NCBI GenBank assembly: GCA_003517915.1
Contig: DOZQ01000082.1
Coordinates: forward strand, 8,010-13,397
Length of the DNA: 5,388 nt
Reading direction: 5' to 3'
DNA from: Oscillospiraceae bacterium
Lineage (GTDB): Bacteria > Bacillota > Clostridia > Oscillospirales > Acutalibacteraceae
The notes beneath the pieces are model-generated. The model had not been told where the DNA came from. It did no database searches and worked only from the letters and a program-made list of their open reading frames with translations. The position numbers and the translations under genes were made by a program. Shown here in pieces: positions 3,827 through 5,388 of the stretch. Positions within the stretch are counted from its first letter, which is position 1. The number at the start of each line of letters is the position of its first letter.

Positions 3827-5388
3827 ATGGACGAACGCCTTGAACGCCTTCAAAAAAAAGCCCGTGGGCTTCCGCTTATGCCGGGCGTTTACATAATGAA
3901 GGATAAAAACGCCGGGATCATTTATATCGGCAAGGCAAAGGCTCTCAAAAACCGTGTGAGTCAGTATTTCGGCAAACAGGAAAATCACGCCGAAAAAGTA
4001 CGGCAAATGGTCAGCCGCGCCGAGAATTTCGACTATATAATATGTGACAGTGAGTTTGAGGCCTTGGTGCTCGAAAGCTCGCTGATAAAACAGCACGCGC
4101 CAAAATATAATATCCTGCTCAAGGATGACAAGGGCTACCACTATATTAAGATAACGAACGGCGATTATCCACGCATTTCGGCGGAAAAAGCGGCGCCGAA
4201 CGACGGCTCACGGTATCTCGGACCCTATACCTCCAGCATGGTTGTGACCCAATCGGTGGATGAGGCGCTTAAATTATTCCGTCTGCCGCAGTGCAGCCGG
4301 GTTTTCCCCCGGGATATAGGCCGGGGGCGTCCCTGCCTCAATCATTTTATCGGGCAGTGCGCGGCGGTGTGCGGCGGCAGGGTTTCGCAGCGGGAGTATA
4401 ACGATGCTGTAAGCGACGCGCTGGACTATTTGAAGGGCGGCGCCGCGCATTCAGTGGAGCGGCTTGAGGCGCGTATGCAGGCGGCTGCTGATGAGCTGGA
4501 CTTTGAAAAGGCTGCCCGTCTGCGCGACCGCATCGCCGCGATAAAAAAACTTGGGGGCAAGCAGAAGGTAATTATGAGCCGCGTGCCCGAGCAGGATATC
4601 ATAGCTCTTGCAAAAGGCAGCGATCACGCCTGCTTTGAGGTCTTCCGCTTTTTGAACGGACGACTTTATGACCAGGAGCATTTTATTGTTGAATCCCCCG
4701 GTGAACCGGCAAGCGCGCGCACCTCTTTCATCATGCAGTATTATTCGATGAGGGAGCGCATTCCCCCGCGCATTGAAATGGATGAGGCACCCGACGATCT
4801 GGGTCTGCTGCTTCGTTGGATTCGGGAAAAATCGGGGCGCAAAGTCCAGATTCACGTGCCGCAAAAGGGTGAACATGCCCAGCTTGTGGAAATGTGCAAA
4901 AACAACGCGGCGCAGCGCGTGGCGAGAAAAAGCGGCAGAACCATACACGAGACAAAGGGTCTGGATGAGCTTTCGGCGCTGCTCGGACTTAATAAGCCTC
5001 CAAGATTTATTGAAGCGTATGATATTTCCAACACCGCCGGCAGCGACAATGTCGCGGGGATGGTAGTGTTCTGCGATGGCCGTCCGCTTAAATCCGATTA
5101 TCGCAAGTTTAAGATAAAAAGCTTCGAGGGGCAGGACGATTACGCCTCCATGCGGGAGATCATCGAACGGCGGATTGCGGAATATGAAAAACATGAGGGC
5201 GAGCCGGAGGGCTTCGGCCGCCTGCCGGATCTTATTTTGCTGGACGGCGGACGCGGTCAGGTTTCCGCCGTACTGCCCGCGCTGCATGCCGCAGGGCTTG
5301 AGATACCGGTGTTTGGCATGGTTAAGGACAGCCACCACAAAACCCGCGCTATAACCTCTGAAGGCGACGAGATAGCGGTCAAGGCGAC
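3827..5388 (+). CDS. uvrC: Excinuclease ABC subunit C (UvrC), 3'-truncated by the window edge
   Basis: UvrC makes both incisions around lesions handed over by UvrA/UvrB in nucleotide excision repair. I translated the frame from ATG 3827 to the window end: 520 codons without a stop. The GIY-YIG 3'-incision domain shows GVY (20-22), YIG (33-35), Lys36, Arg43, Tyr47 and the metal-binding Glu83 in LVLES. Cys156, Cys170, Cys178 and Cys182 match the spacing of the iron-sulphur ligands reported for E. coli UvrC. The UVR motif that contacts UvrB spans about 210-242. The RNase H-like 5'-incision domain shows Asp399 in DISNTAG, Asp437/438 and Asp473 in LLDGGRGQ. The rest of that domain and the helix-hairpin-helix tail, roughly 80-100 residues, lie outside. 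AGGAG (3813-3817) is 9 nt before the ATG. Confidence 0.97.
   Translation, partial: MDERLERLQKKARGLPLMPGVYIMKDKNAGIIYIGKAKALKNRVSQYFGKQENHAEKVRQMVSRAENFDYIICDSEFEALVLESSLIKQHAPKYNILLKDDKGYHYIKITNGDYPRISAEKAAPNDGSRYLGPYTSSMVVTQSVDEALKLFRLPQCSRVFPRDIGRGRPCLNHFIGQCAAVCGGRVSQREYNDAVSDALDYLKGGAAHSVERLEARMQAAADELDFEKAARLRDRIAAIKKLGGKQKVIMSRVPEQDIIALAKGSDHACFEVFRFLNGRLYDQEHFIVESPGEPASARTSFIMQYYSMRERIPPRIEMDEAPDDLGLLLRWIREKSGRKVQIHVPQKGEHAQLVEMCKNNAAQRVARKSGRTIHETKGLDELSALLGLNKPPRFIEAYDISNTAGSDNVAGMVVFCDGRPLKSDYRKFKIKSFEGQDDYASMREIIERRIAEYEKHEGEPEGFGRLPDLILLDGGRGQVSAVLPALHAAGLEIPVFGMVKDSHHKTRAITSEGDEIAVKA

Noticed and set aside
4451..5338. 295-codon ORF on the minus strand
   Set aside because: Entirely antisense to uvrC, no recognisable domain or ribosome binding site; a shadow produced by the GC-biased codons of uvrC.
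1..5388. A new defence, mobile or biosynthetic system
   Set aside because: Every coding stretch is a well-known housekeeping family in a familiar order; no integrase, transposase, direct-repeat array or unknown protein is present.

Overview
The window is a stretch of ordinary bacterial chromosome carrying translation, protein-targeting, PTS and DNA-repair genes, all on the + strand. Gene order, strong AGGAGG-type ribosome binding sites, an HPr with the regulatory Ser46, and protein sequences close to Bacillus and Clostridium family members point to a Gram-positive Firmicute. A clostridium of the Oscillospirales/Ruminococcaceae type, with moderate GC in genes and AT-rich spacers, is my best guess; no rRNA is present to settle it.

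Region 1 (1-3188) is the SRP/S16/TrmD cluster: ffh (5' end outside the window), rpsP, khpA, rimM and trmD. It joins co-translational membrane targeting (Ffh) with 30S assembly (S16, RimM), a small KH-domain RNA-binding protein (KhpA) and tRNA m1G37 methylation (TrmD). Two non-coding parts stand out. The 209-nt spacer before rpsP contains two long-range inverted repeats, one a 10-bp stem, without a T-tract. The 90-nt spacer between khpA and rimM contains a well-formed intrinsic terminator, so rimM-trmD should be transcribed only by readthrough of an operon-internal attenuator. rplS, which usually closes this operon, is not behind trmD.

Region 2 (3189-3475) is an AT-rich spacer without a gene. 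It holds a long imperfect inverted repeat and, at its 3' end, a near-consensus extended -10 promoter surrounded by repeated TAGTACAA boxes and a dyad.

Region 3 (3476-3793) is a self-contained unit for HPr (ptsH), bounded by that promoter and a strong intrinsic terminator. HPr has both the PTS phosphorylation site (His15) and the HPr-kinase site (Ser46).

Region 4 (3827-5388) is uvrC, the nucleotide-excision-repair incision nuclease, open to the end of the window (520 codons seen). It has an intact GIY-YIG domain, a four-cysteine cluster, a UVR motif and the start of the RNase H-like nuclease domain.

I found no mobile element, CRISPR array, tRNA/rRNA gene or undescribed protein system. The interest lies in regulation: the internal terminator, the rpsP leader, the ptsH promoter repeats, and a Glu in place of the usual catalytic Asp169 in TrmD.
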